Shown: positions 1 through 9,427, counted from the stretch's first letter. The stretch: DNA of 64,000 bases from Agrobacterium cucumeris (GCF_030036535.1 NZ_CP080390.1:62001-126000); one strand, 5' to 3'. Program-made: numbers and translations. Notes: generated from the sequence alone by a model not told the origin.

Positions 1-42
1 GAAGAGGTGCTCGGCATAGTTCGCCGGTCGGCATAAACCGCC

Positions 43-62
43 TTATGCCGCGCGCGGCATAA
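43..62. repeat. 20-bp perfect palindrome TTATGCCGCGCGCGGCATAA
   Basis: The two 10-base halves are exact reverse complements. More copies of the TATGCCG half lie just outside (around 30 and 20). The palindrome sits where the IS66 reading frame loses its normal C-terminus. It may be the end of a second mobile element; short TTATGCCG-type palindromes are plausible termini for recombinase-carrying elements, but this is inference. Confidence 0.5.
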
Positions 63-65
63 TGC

Positions 66-590
66 TGTCATGATCAGTGTCGCCATGAAGGCGGCGCGAT
101 CGGCACCTCGATCCGATCCGGCGAAGAGCCATGACTTCCTCCCGAGAGCAAAGCCTCTCAGCGCTCGTTCGGCCGCGTTGTTCGTGAGACAAATCCTGCC
201 CTCGTCGAGGAAAGACGTGAAGCCGTTCCAGCGCTTCAGCATGTAGTCGATCGGCTCGGCGACTGGAGAACTGCGCGACAGTTTTGCCCGTTCGGTTTGA
301 AGCCAGCAGTGCAGTTCGCCGACAAGCGGCAGGCTGTCCTTGCGACGGCGCTCCAGGCGTTCCGCTGCGGCAAGCCCGTTGATCTGCCGCTCGATGTCGA
401 ACAGGGCATCGATCCGTTTGACGGCCTCCAACGCCATAGGCGAGATCGGTGCGGCGCGGCTGCCGCGTTTGGCATTCGTGGCGATGTCGGCCAGCACGAA
501 GAACTTGCGCCTCGCGTGCGACCAGCAGAGCGCCTGCGTCAGCGGCCCCGGATCGCGGTCTACCTTGAACAGCGGATTGTAGCCGCCAAT
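66..590 (-). pseudogene. IS66-family transposase fragment (TnpC C-terminal part)
   Basis: On the minus strand one frame without a start encodes about 175 residues typical of the C-terminal catalytic half of IS66 transposases: GGYNPLFK near the start, ALCWSHARRKFF, then LTNNAAERALR, which carries the Glu of the DDE triad, and GRKSWLFAGSDRGADRAA. The frame opens abruptly near 590 and leaves the family pattern after FMATLIMTA near 66, so both ends are broken by other DNA. The longer overlapping frames on either strand are shadows. It is a relic outside the T-DNA left border and gives no sign of function. Confidence 0.75.
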
Positions 591-743
591 ATGTTCTGCC
601 GAACATATCGGGGGCTATGTTGCGGCCGTCCATATGTGGCCCTGCTGACCTATACCCTTTGTCAACTGAGTATTTGGGCCCGATTTGACGCAACATAAAT
701 CGCAAGTTTGGCAGCCGGACCTTTTCTCGTTTGGAGGTTCGAC

Positions 744-1925
744 ATGGATCACCCTTCCTTTTCCGACCAAGCCGCTGATGCCCTATTTACCGAAGTGCCA
801 TTTGCTGACGAGCGGAACCGCTATTTGCATCACTGCGCCACACTCGGAGCGAGACCCGAAGTTCTCAGGGTCAAACGCAACGAACTCCTGTGGATCGCGC
901 GACATCTCGGTCCAGAGGCTGCGGCCGGCGTCGGCATGGCGGAGTTGTTGCCGATCGCGCAGGCTCGGCAGAATGTTCACGGTGCGGCTACCGCTGCACG
1001 TCGGGTCGTCGATATCGGGCGCCCCTGGCTGAAGTTCCTTGGCTGGTGGCGTGAGCCCACTGTCATATTGTCGTACCAGGCGCAACTCGACCGGTATGTT
1101 GGCTGGATGCGCGACGAACGCGGATTGACACCGTCGACGGTGGAACAATGGGGGCGCATAGCCGGCAGATTCTTGCTGTGGTGCGAACAGTCGAGCCACC
1201 GGCTCAAGGATTTGAAGGCAGAAGACATCGACAACTATATAGCGACCCAAGGGGCCGGACGCTGGGGTCGTGTCTCGATTGCATACATCGTCTCAGCCTT
1301 GCGCGGATTTCTTCGATATGCGGCAAAAGAGGCTTGGTGCTCAGACCGCCTGGTGTCGTCAATATCGCGGCCTCGGCTCTATCGACAAGAATCTCTGCCA
1401 TATGCCCCAGACTGGTCGGACGTCCAAAAGATGTTGGCTGATGTCGATACCGACCGGCCCCGCGATATCCGAGACCGCGCGATCCTAATGTTGCTGGCGG
1501 TATATGGTATGCGGCGCGGCGAAGTAGCCGCGCTGCGGCTCGACCAAATCGACTGGGCGGGGCGAACGCTTCGGCTTTTCCGCTTAAAGCGCCGACAAGC
1601 CCAGATCTATCCGCTGGTGCCCTCCGTTGCGGAAGCATTGGCACGCTACGTGGACAGAGTCCGCCCGCCGTCGTCGTGCCGAGAGGTTTTCCTCCGGATG
1701 CAGGCGCCTCGACATCCCTTAGGGGCCTCCAGCATTTATAGCGTCGCCAATCGGCGATTTGTTGCGCTCAACTTTATGGACCGCCTCTTAAGGGCGGTGG
1801 AGCGTCGTGACCGGAAGAAGTTGACCGACGTGCAAGCCGTCAGCGGTTGCGCAAACGACGATGATATCCGTCTCCAGCGCAGTGTCTTGGCCCAATGCCT
1901 GATTTTATACAGCCGAGTTCAATAA
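744..1925 (+). pseudogene. Tyrosine recombinase (phage integrase family), C-terminally truncated
   Basis: The ATG at 744 follows a GGAGG ribosome-binding site. The protein of about 393 residues has an N-terminal SAM-like core-binding domain (around residues 90-190) and the start of the catalytic domain, with the first catalytic arginine in YGMRRGEVAALRLDQIDW and a lysine in the following beta hairpin. After SVANRRF (near base 1755) the family sequence stops and unrelated residues follow, so the HxxR, H/W and Tyr catalytic residues are missing. It should be inactive. It interrupts the IS66 remnant next to it, and a TATGTTGCG / CGCAACATA inverted repeat lies just upstream (about 615-690), possibly an element end. 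Confidence 0.7.
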
Positions 1926-2139
1926 GCGAAGTGGCGCACACTGTCATCAGAACTTTCCTGCCAACCGCCCGAGGTCTCCAAACGAACAAAACCGCCTTAC
2001 AACGGGCCTTGCTTCAAGATATTACCGAAACGTGCTCCCTCATGAAAAGGTCGCGAATAGGTTGCGGCTATCATCGCTCTTGATCATGGCGCACCTCATA
2101 AGCGACCCAAGGCAAAGCACGATGTCGCCTTATGTGGGG
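1926..2139. other. Spacer between recombinase remnant and left border
   Basis: No gene or recognisable element is seen. Small open frames here have no ribosome-binding site or family resemblance. Confidence 0.5.
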
Positions 2140-2164
2140 TGGCAGGATATATTGTGGTGTAAAC
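2140..2164 (+). other. T-DNA left border repeat (25 bp)
   Basis: The 25-mer begins TGGCAGGATATATTGTGG and ends TGTAAAC, matching the Agrobacterium border consensus (TGRCAGGATATAT, five variable bases, TGTAAAC) at essentially every conserved position. It is in the same orientation as the repeat at 17099. Base composition changes sharply to AT-rich on its right side. It is the VirD1/VirD2 nicking site that ends T-strand synthesis. Confidence 0.95.
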
Positions 2165-2460
2165 GAGCTAAGTACAAGAGCTTTGAAGCGATTTTTGAGC
2201 ACGTTTTTGCTATATTACCAGATGGTGTCCGGGTATGTTTAAAAGTGATTAATACAGCCTATCTAATTACAATTTTTATTTAAGATATTAAAATAATAAT
2301 AATATCCGCGCCTTTAAATAATAAAGGTGAAAATTTTATCGCCAATCGTCGTCGTGCAACAATACGTGAGCCTGCACTTATTTTCCAAATTATATAAATA
2401 GGAAATACAAGCAGATTGGAGCAATTAGAAAGGGCGCCAATAATATTCACTACTAACATT

Positions 2461-2888
2461 TTATAAAAAGAACAAATACATCTGTCGACTATGCCGTACG
2501 AGTTGGTCGGGCAAAGCGGAGACTCGCCACAAGTTGAAGTCGTGAGAGGCGATGGGCACATCGTCAGAGCTGAGTGCGGCATCGAGCTCGGAAAGATTGC
2601 GCCTGCCTATCTCTCCGAGAGCAGCGAGCAACGACGTTTCAGTGCATTCCTGTACTCGCTTTCCGAGATTGTACATGCCTCTGTGTTCGATGACTTGAAG
2701 AGGCAGAGTCTCTTCAAGACGTTCAAGGAGGTTCGGTACCGAGTGCCGGGCGAGACCTCATCCGCCGTGACACCATTTGGGAGATCCCATTCGAGCTTCC
2801 ACTCGGGCCAACATGTGCCTTTCACGGGGAACGGTTTGCGCTGGCAAAGGATATCGTTTTCCATCGGTTTCGGAAGGCTGCCAGATAA
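2461..2888 (-). pseudogene. Agrocinopine-synthase-like (GDPD-fold) pseudogene in the T-DNA
   Basis: Minus-strand frames give MENDILCQRKPFPVK, then after a frameshift near 2740 a second frame reading PLQVIEHRGMYNLG and later NLSELDAALSSDDVPIASHDF. The HRG, ELD and DxVPxxxHDF motifs are those of glycerophosphodiester phosphodiesterases, the fold to which T-DNA agrocinopine synthases (acs) belong. No single frame spans the region and the remainder of the roughly 400-residue family is missing, so it is a decayed remnant. The plus-strand 137-codon frame over the same bases is judged a shadow. Identification as acs rests on motif recognition only. Confidence 0.5.
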
Positions 2889-3253
2889 ATATGAGCTTTT
2901 CTAAAAAGGATTCTTGTAATAATTAATCCTTATCCGGCGGGAGTCTTAAGTACTTAATGATGTTGAAAGAATTTATATTAAAAATATTCTATTCTGAATT
3001 ATTGATTAATTAAATAAAGTATATAAAATATAAATAATTTTCGGTGAAAAAGATTCCATAGTTATTTATTCAATAATGCAGTGGCTCATGGAGATATTAT
3101 ATTATTTCTGGCGTTGTGTATTGAAATAGTCGCCGGAGTGGCGGATCATAGACACTAAAATAGAAAAAACTAAGTAACAACTGAAGCAATTATGACTTCT
3201 TTCCCTTCCTACGGTGACTATGGATGTAATAGAACAGCGGCAGATCGGAGCGA
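2889..3253. other. AT-rich T-DNA spacer
   Basis: Very AT-rich (runs such as TTAATTAAATAAAG near 3007) and without credible coding capacity. It contains possible plant polyadenylation motifs but nothing that can be assigned. Confidence 0.4.
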
Positions 3254-4078
3254 TCACTTGCTCAGATCGGGCAACAACACGCCGAGATCGCCAAGAATTG
3301 CAGAGAGAGCATCCTCATTCGGTATGGCGAAGACGTTGGTTCCAGTGGGCTTCGTCTCACGGGTACCGACCCAGAACGCGATACCATTCTCCTTGTTGCC
3401 AACAGCGGTCAGCATATCTTTATCGTTTTCGCCGTTGCCGCACGCTATATGTAGGCCGATCTCACGAGGGAGTAGATTGACATAAGCAAAATAGCCTTTG
3501 CGCTTGCCTGGCGTTTCCTCGGGCATAACGCAATGACCCTCGGGTACTGCGGTCGCCCGGAAAGTGCGTCCCCAGGAATGATCTACACGCGGAAGAAGCG
3601 ATGAAAGCAGATCTCCGGCCGATTGGTAACGTGGATGAGAGTCCCACATCTGACAGCCATAGAAATGCTCCATCGGAATGTTGCGGATTTCTGGGTTGCC
3701 GCCAAATTCGCTCTCCATAACCGCATGAATGCGGCTCCAGTTGGGCAGGGGAACGGATTCAAAACGTTGACCTTTGAAGATTGTGACCGTTCCGTCATTC
3801 CCTTGAAAATCAATACCTGGAATGTCTTTGAAGGGCGAAGCAGCGATTTCGCCGCAGTGGCGAGCGGACGTCAGCAGTAGGTAATGTCCCTTCCGGGCGA
3901 TCTTGGTCAAATTGTCGATGATATCGATGGCAGGATTAATTTCCCAGCACTGACGGTTTCGATCTTGCTTAAAGGCGGTGCCATCACCATCGAAGGCGAG
4001 CAGAACCCGGAGAGAGGGATCCGTAAGACCGCGTGCTACCCGTTCCGCGATATCCGGAATGACCTCAACAAGAGACAT
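3254..4078 (-). CDS. HAD-superfamily phosphatase (trehalose-6-phosphate phosphatase-like), T-DNA gene
   Basis: The ATG at 4078 gives 274 residues; an in-frame TTG lies two codons upstream. HAD motif I is LLAFDGDGTAF (near residue 30), motif II lies at LLLTSARHCG, and the motif IV region is GNGENDKDMLTAVG (near residue 220), an arrangement typical of the Cof/TPP subclass with a C2B-type cap. It would hydrolyse a phosphate ester, probably a sugar phosphate, in the transformed plant cell. It is transcribed away from ORF3n and toward the agrocinopine-synthase-like relic, and a sugar-phosphate role fits an agrocinopine context, but that is inference. It is complete and has no frameshift. The substrate cannot be named from sequence. 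Confidence 0.65.
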   Translation of the reverse strand: MSLVEVIPDIAERVARGLTDPSLRVLLAFDGDGTAFKQDRNRQCWEINPAIDIIDNLTKIARKGHYLLLTSARHCGEIAASPFKDIPGIDFQGNDGTVTIFKGQRFESVPLPNWSRIHAVMESEFGGNPEIRNIPMEHFYGCQMWDSHPRYQSAGDLLSSLLPRVDHSWGRTFRATAVPEGHCVMPEETPGKRKGYFAYVNLLPREIGLHIACGNGENDKDMLTAVGNKENGIAFWVGTRETKPTGTNVFAIPNEDALSAILGDLGVLLPDLSK

Positions 4079-4275
4079 ATTCAAAGCTGGTGTAAATACG
4101 ATCTGAATGAAGCCTTAAATGTAACGCAGCGCGGCAAGCATTAGTTGACTTTTTGGTGAGAGAAATAACTCTTAGCAGGGATTAGTTGGCCAGCCATTAT
4201 CAATGTGGGGCCAGGCTGACAATGTTTGCGTGCAAGGCCGGATTATGTCGATGTAGACCTGCAGACCCGTTGACT

Positions 4276-4283
4276 TCCTATAA
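4276..4283 (+). promoter_or_regulatory. TATA box of ORF3n
   Basis: CCTATAAACACC lies 59-66 bases before an ATG in good plant context (TACCATGCC). The spacing suits a plant transcription start near 4310 and argues against the upstream in-frame starts. Confidence 0.45.
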
Positions 4284-4341
4284 ACACCGCCAATCATCCA
4301 CCTCTCCCTTTCCAAGGTCTTGCCTTTTTTGCCTTGCTACC

Positions 4342-5700
4342 ATGCCAGCCAGCGACGCGATGTGCGCTGCCGCGGTCGCCTTCCCGGAGGGTAACTGGAA
4401 GAGAGAACTCGCTGCGCTGCAGATTTTGCATGATCCTGTAGATGTGATTACGGCCGCTGTCGCCAGAGGTCTTAGCGGCATATGTAATGTCGTTGCTGCA
4501 ATGGATGCCGAAAAAGTGACAGGCCTCGGCGACGTCATTCGGCGGATGCCTGCTCTAAATCACCGAATTGCCGTCGCCGCCGGTGAAACTCCAGTGCGAG
4601 ACCTCGGAATAGGGTACCAGTGCGCAATCTGCCACCCCGACATAGCAAGTGCTATGTTAGCCACTTCCGACGGGATCAGCCATGCTGTCCGTGAAAAGAT
4701 CGAGAAAGAAGTTGCTCAGGATATTGGAGAAGGTGCCATCGTATACATCTTCATTCAGCCGAGGATGAGTTCCAGCAACTCTCCGGTTTCTGTCCATTTC
4801 ACCCTCCAGTTTGCGAGTTCTGGAGCTCTCGTCGAAGCCAGAATGATAGAGAGTTACAATTTTATGAAAGGCGATGGCACAGTGACTGCAGAGAAATTGA
4901 AAAGTCATTGGAAGCAGCACGGTATTCGCAGACCAAGTCCACGTCCGCCCAGGTCCAAATTTGAACTTCTTTTCGCTCCGGTCCCCGACAACAGTAAACT
5001 TGCCGCCGCCGATTTCACCCATCTCGGCTTGGTCGAGCGGGATAGAGAATTGCTTGGCAGTACGGTCTTCGGAATTGCCGCCAATAAACCTGGGACGGTA
5101 GTTTATCAGTGTGACAAGGTTCTGTGTCTGGAAGTGGATGTCGAGTCACACCGCGCGTTGGAGGTGCTTCACCGCCTTGGGGAGCAGGTATATAGGGCTG
5201 GTTGGGGCACGAGTTTCGGTCTTCACACAGGCCCTTCATCTTGTCTTAATCTTTCCGCTGCTGCACTCGCCACCTTTTTCAAACGGACTGATCTTTGTTC
5301 CGTCCCGCTGAGTGATGTTTTTTGTCTCTTCTGCGACCATGCCAGCCGTTGCTACGCCGCCAAAGAAGACGGACTTCCACTCACCGCCTTCTCCCTCGAA
5401 AATGAAAGTCAGTTTGAACTCGTCGACCCCCAGGTTGTCAGAAAATACGTTCTCGGTCTTTTCGACGCCCCGACAATGGTTGAGCCCCGCGATATCAGCA
5501 GAGCGAGCTTCTGCAGCCAATATATAACTTTCCGGGAACCACATCCCTGTAAGGAGTTCAATGAAATTGGTGTTCTGATCCTCGATGCTGCTGCTAAAAT
5601 GCTCGAAAGTTATGCCGAATTCCTGGAAGACGATGGAAGCGATGATAATGAAATTGCGAGCGTTAAAGATGTATTTGGCTTAATTGATAGGACATTATGA
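4342..5700 (+). CDS. T-DNA ORF3n-like protein
   Basis: The ATG at 4342 (MPASDAMCAA) gives 452 residues and is preferred because a TATA box sits just upstream and its context, ACCATGCC, fits plant initiation. Earlier in-frame starts at 4222 (ATG) and 4186 (TTG) would lie upstream of the likely transcript. Size, orientation and place immediately before ORF8 match ORF3n of Ri TL-DNAs, which is reported to alter plant morphology and hormone sensitivity on overexpression. No enzymatic motif is recognised. The C-terminus is acidic (EFLEDDGSDDNE). The protein is expected to act in plant cells, with unknown biochemistry. Identification is by synteny and size. Confidence 0.65.
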   Translation: MPASDAMCAAAVAFPEGNWKRELAALQILHDPVDVITAAVARGLSGICNVVAAMDAEKVTGLGDVIRRMPALNHRIAVAAGETPVRDLGIGYQCAICHPDIASAMLATSDGISHAVREKIEKEVAQDIGEGAIVYIFIQPRMSSSNSPVSVHFTLQFASSGALVEARMIESYNFMKGDGTVTAEKLKSHWKQHGIRRPSPRPPRSKFELLFAPVPDNSKLAAADFTHLGLVERDRELLGSTVFGIAANKPGTVVYQCDKVLCLEVDVESHRALEVLHRLGEQVYRAGWGTSFGLHTGPSSCLNLSAAALATFFKRTDLCSVPLSDVFCLFCDHASRCYAAKEDGLPLTAFSLENESQFELVDPQVVRKYVLGLFDAPTMVEPRDISRASFCSQYITFREPHPCKEFNEIGVLILDAAAKMLESYAEFLEDDGSDDNEIASVKDVFGLIDRTL

Positions 5701-6056
5701 GCACGATACAAAACAGAAGCAGTAACGGAAGTTTCCAATGTGTTTGATATTTGTGTTGCCATTGTATGTTGAATTCCTTTTGTCAATCTTATTGCATGTT
5801 CGAAATTGCATAAATTTGGGCCGTAATTTTCCGACTTTTTTGAATTTTCGTTCATCTCTTTAATTGTTGATGTTGTCTAGGGAGACAGCTTTATTGAATT
5901 TCAATGACATGTCGCCATTTACGTGTACATCAGAATAAAAAGATAATTCCGGCAAATAGTTTCAATTTATATATATTACATCCAGATTTACATTAACAAA
6001 GCATGCCTTCTATAAACAAAAGGAAATTCTATATTCTCTCAATACTCCATATCTAC
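5701..6056. promoter_or_regulatory. ORF3n-ORF8 intergenic region with ORF8 promoter
   Basis: An AT-rich plant-type promoter region. TATA candidates are TTTATATATATTAC around 5967 and CTATAAAC at 6009-6016; the latter leaves a 40-50 base distance to the ATG at 6057. No bacterial ribosome-binding site is seen. Confidence 0.4.
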
Positions 6057-8345
6057 ATGATGGATCTTCCCTATAACCGCCCCCGTTTCCCCCCGTTTGC
6101 TATCACCGGTCTACCTAGTGCGGCCAAACTGAAACGAGCAATTTCTCGGGCCTTTGTCTGCTATGACCAGTTTTGCGATGAACTCCTACAATATCAGCAA
6201 AGGTGGACGGATTGGGTGTTCGACCACGGATTTGCAGAAGCCATAGAAGACATGGCTCTGGTGTTCCAGATTGAACCTTGCCTTCATGGTCCCCGAACAG
6301 GCACACTGGAAGTGCTGAGATCTTGTCGCACGAAGGTCTTCATTTATACGTCGTACCGCAGGTTGCGCCACTTTGTTGAGAACCAGTGCATTGCTCAACC
6401 TGGCGACGCCGTCCTTGCTTGCATGATCCCGCCCTACGTGAGTGACCTCTCACTGCAGGAAATGTCTCGAGCCCACAATAGTTTTTGTCCAGGCAGTCAC
6501 ACGAGCATTGCAGACGTGCAGTGCTTTATTGCCATCCAACTCAGCAGCCTATTTGTTGAGGAGGGTACATGTGATGTGCATGGGCGAAATGGATTAAAAA
6601 CAACCTGCCGCTTCTTTCGTCGTCCCGCTGAGTGCTTCAGCCGTTACGACATAGTTGCAATAGGGTCTGTGCTCTTTCACAACGCATTGCATCAGCCAGC
6701 GAACTACAATGAGGATCTTTCTTGCTTCGATCTGCGGTACGACTATCAGGTTTTCCTCCATGAGCGCGATGCCAATGATGGTGTGGGGCATTATCCGGAA
6801 GGCACACCACTACCTAGTGTCGCCATCGTAGGTGGTGGGCTCTCTGGCCTTGTTGCTGCTGCAGAACTACTTGACGCTGGCGTCAGGGAAATAGCCCTTT
6901 TTACCCCAGTAGATGAGGTTCGGAGTTTGGGTGTATCGCCGATGTCAAACGGCGACGCTCGCCAGGTCTTGACGTCATTCGGTGTCATGCCCATCTCCGG
7001 CAACCAAGTTTGTCTGTCATACTATCTGGATAAGTTTAGAATTCCGTCCAGCCTTCGTTTTCCTTGTGCCGGCAACGATCACACAGCACTCTACTTCCGG
7101 AAAAAACGTTACGAATGGCCGGCTGGACAAGCTCCACCAGGTGAATTCCAGCGGATATCTGCAGGGTGGGAGAAACTACTATACCACGGGTGTGAACGGA
7201 ACGGCAGGAGGCTGATCGCTCCGATGGATATCTTTTCCATGCTGAGAGGTCGGCGTTATGAAGAAGCCTCGGAAGCAAGGCGGGCTTGGCTCAGGGAGTT
7301 TGATAATTTCACTTTCCATGCCGCTCTGGTCGAGATCTTCAGCTGCGGTGTCGAGAGTCCTGGTGGGGCGGCATGGCAAACAACTGATTTTGCTGCTTTC
7401 GGGATGATGAGATTGGGCGGCGGCCGAGTTTCTTCCTGTTACACCCTACTGTTTTCGACAGTCCTGGACTGGATAATCAATGGGTACGAGGAGGACCAGT
7501 ATATCTCTGTTGGAGGGGTTCATCTTTTGCAGGCTCTGATGCGCATTGAGATATTCAAGAGAAAAGTAGGATTCCATTTTGACCCCCTGCGTGGACTAGC
7601 CAAGGAGGGCGGGAAAGTGAAGGTATGCATGAAAGATGGCCGTTCGCGCGTTTTTGACCAGGTCATCATTGGCGGGCGAGGTGGGCCCGATGCAACTAAT
7701 ATCACTCCGGTTAGCCATGTGACCTGTGTCGGCTATGATATCGAAGCCCCCGCTGGAAACTCGTCTGCTACTGTTAACGCAGCACTTTTCATGATCACAA
7801 AGCAAAAATTCTGGCTTGATGACGATATCCCAGCTTTGATCTGGACGGATGGGCTCGTCCGTGAGCTCTGTTGTATTGACATCGAATCGCCATCGGGAGA
7901 GGGGCTTGTTATTTTTCATTATGAAATGAACGACTATCTATCCCGCCCGTTCCAGTCCGATGAGAAGAAGAGAAGGTGCTTGGATTTAGTCAGAGAACTT
8001 GCTGCTGTCTTTCCTGAATTGGCTTGTCATTTGGTTCCAGTCAACGAAGATTACGAAGAATATGTCTTCGACGGCCACTTGAAGGATGGTTTCAGGGCCT
8101 CTTTATGGAGGGAAAATTCTCTTAAAAAATGTCAGTACAGCCAAGATCCGCATATGTATGATTCTCCGTTAATGGAGCATGGGGCAGTTTGCCAGATTGA
8201 CAGTAAGGACTGCGTAAACGGAGCTTTGTTCGAAGAGCAGGTTAAGACGGGCATCATAACGGCCTGCACCGTCATTCGCAGCACCGGCGGGACACTATCT
8301 TCACTCCATCCCCTGGATTGGAATAAAATATATTTTCCTGCTTAA
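6057..8345 (+). CDS. T-DNA ORF8: RolB-like (plast) domain fused to IaaM-like flavin amine oxidase
   Basis: The start is taken at the ATG at 6057 (MMDLPYNRPRF), downstream of a TATA-like CTATAAAC; an in-frame ATG at 6003 would give 780 residues instead of 762. The first 230 residues are plast-family, with FQKRW-like QYQQRWTDWV and the hallmark IPPYVSDLSLQEMSRAHNS. The rest aligns with tryptophan 2-monooxygenase (IaaM): a Rossmann FAD site VAIVGGGLSGLVAAAELLDAG near residue 260, NGYEEDQY, and a C-terminus ending STGGTLSSLHPLDW. The IaaM block that follows the first FAD motif (RVGGK...EMGAMRFP) is replaced by unrelated residues. Tryptophan monooxygenase activity was reported for an ORF8 homologue, so loss of activity cannot be assumed. 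Confidence 0.85.
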   Translation: MMDLPYNRPRFPPFAITGLPSAAKLKRAISRAFVCYDQFCDELLQYQQRWTDWVFDHGFAEAIEDMALVFQIEPCLHGPRTGTLEVLRSCRTKVFIYTSYRRLRHFVENQCIAQPGDAVLACMIPPYVSDLSLQEMSRAHNSFCPGSHTSIADVQCFIAIQLSSLFVEEGTCDVHGRNGLKTTCRFFRRPAECFSRYDIVAIGSVLFHNALHQPANYNEDLSCFDLRYDYQVFLHERDANDGVGHYPEGTPLPSVAIVGGGLSGLVAAAELLDAGVREIALFTPVDEVRSLGVSPMSNGDARQVLTSFGVMPISGNQVCLSYYLDKFRIPSSLRFPCAGNDHTALYFRKKRYEWPAGQAPPGEFQRISAGWEKLLYHGCERNGRRLIAPMDIFSMLRGRRYEEASEARRAWLREFDNFTFHAALVEIFSCGVESPGGAAWQTTDFAAFGMMRLGGGRVSSCYTLLFSTVLDWIINGYEEDQYISVGGVHLLQALMRIEIFKRKVGFHFDPLRGLAKEGGKVKVCMKDGRSRVFDQVIIGGRGGPDATNITPVSHVTCVGYDIEAPAGNSSATVNAALFMITKQKFWLDDDIPALIWTDGLVRELCCIDIESPSGEGLVIFHYEMNDYLSRPFQSDEKKRRCLDLVRELAAVFPELACHLVPVNEDYEEYVFDGHLKDGFRASLWRENSLKKCQYSQDPHMYDSPLMEHGAVCQIDSKDCVNGALFEEQVKTGIITACTVIRSTGGTLSSLHPLDWNKIYFPA

Positions 8346-9010
8346 GTATATTAATGTATTAGTGCGTATTAATCCCGTAAGCCTGTAAGCTGCAGTAGCG
8401 GCGCTCAACTTAGCTTTCCATGAATAATAATGTTTTTCCTTTATTTTTGATTGAATCCTGCTTAAAAAATATTCTTTGAGTGGGCTTAAAATGACATTAA
8501 TCAGATTCCAAAAATTTCCATCTGTGACCATTAGCGCCTTGATCGATGACATTAAAGTCTTCACATCTCCAGAGAAATGCCTTCGTGATTGCTTGTCTCC
8601 ACGTGCTTTCGCATCTTGACAGCTAATAGCGGGCCCCTTGACACACTAGCCGGCCACGCAATTCGAGATATTCCCACTAACCCCAATGAGGTCACTGCAT
8701 TCGTCATTGGCAGCCGCCCCACTTGCATTCGCCACTGTGCCGTTTGGGGTCCACTAGCCGCTAATTAGGACTGCATATATTTTGGACGAGCTAAGGGGTC
8801 ACTATCACCTTCGGTTTGAATTTCCTTTTCACAAGACTTTAATGTTGCCAATTGAGCAGGCTGAAAGAAAATCCGCAATCAACGGAGAAAGGTTAACAGC
8901 CAAACAAAAAAAGAATGCTTCATCATTGCATAGGGTCTACAACGACCATTACTTTCGGCGGTGGGCCTTCTACTATTTTTTTCTTAGTCTTCGGCCAGCC
9001 ATTTGTTAAC
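8346..9010. other. ORF8-rolA intergenic region
   Basis: No supported gene. A 75-codon frame at 8782-9009 has no family resemblance or start signal and is probably chance. The 3' half must hold the upstream part of the rolA promoter. Confidence 0.4.
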
Positions 9011-9013
9011 TTC

Positions 9014-9022
9014 CTATATAAA
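9014..9022 (+). promoter_or_regulatory. TATA box of rolA
   Basis: CTATATAAATC fits the plant TATA consensus. A transcription start about 30 bases downstream (around 9045) would put the leader intron at 9076-9144 inside the 5' untranslated region. Confidence 0.55.
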
Positions 9023-9075
9023 TCGCTTCACCAGAAGAATGAATTATTTAGATCATGCTGTAATGCTTCAATGCT

Positions 9076-9144
9076 GTAAGTTCTAAATGTTTGTTTCGTT
9101 TTGCAAGAAATCTATTTTGCTAACAGCACTTCTTTTATTCTCAG
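9076..9144 (+). other. Spliceosomal-type intron in the rolA leader
   Basis: It begins with GTAAGT, has a CTAAC branch-point match at 9120-9124 and a pyrimidine-rich tract, and ends TTATTCTCAG just before GATGG, where the ATG is the rolA start. A spliced leader intron is established for rolA of pRiA4, so this is the expected homologous element, 69 bases long here. All four signals are visible in the sequence; splicing itself is inferred. Confidence 0.7.
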
Positions 9145-9145
9145 G

Positions 9146-9427
9146 ATGGAACTAGCCGGAATAAACGTTGTCGGAATGGCCCAGACCTTTGGAGAGGCCT
9201 CGCTCGTTGTCTCCGACCTATTTCGGCGGGCTAAGGTCAAGAAGAAGAAGGCCAAACGTGTGTCGCCGGGCGATTTCCTCCCTGACCAAATTGCAGAGCT
9301 TGATGATCTGAGCGTCACTCCTCTGGCTATAACTTCTCCTGGGCCTCCCGTGATGGTCAATGATCACGGAATTGCCACGAGGGGACGCTTTGTCGCTGGA
9401 CCGGAATATTCAGACCTACGGGGTTAA
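9146..9427 (+). CDS. rolA: RolA oncoprotein
   Basis: Starts [16 protein letters not shown], matching the family start, and gives 93 residues (about 100 in pRiA4). A basic patch, [12 protein letters not shown], lies at residues 27-38 and could be a nucleic-acid-binding or nuclear-targeting segment. The frame is open upstream to 9101, but those codons fall in the leader intron, so they are not used. RolA causes wrinkled leaves and altered hormone balance in plants; its molecular function is unsettled. Transcribed in the plant, convergent with rolB. Confidence 0.9.
   Translation: MELAGINVVGMAQTFGEASLVVSDLFRRAKVKKKKAKRVSPGDFLPDQIAELDDLSVTPLAITSPGPPVMVNDHGIATRGRFVAGPEYSDLRG

Noticed and set aside
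43..705. 220-codon minus-strand frame
   Set aside because: Out-of-frame reading of the IS66 transposase fragment; the real frame has NNAAERALR and no start codon.
2491..2904. 137-codon plus-strand frame near the left border
   Set aside because: The minus strand carries GDPD motifs across the same bases; this frame resembles nothing.
8782..9009. 75-codon frame between ORF8 and rolA
   Set aside because: No start context, no family match, and no gene is described here in related T-DNAs.
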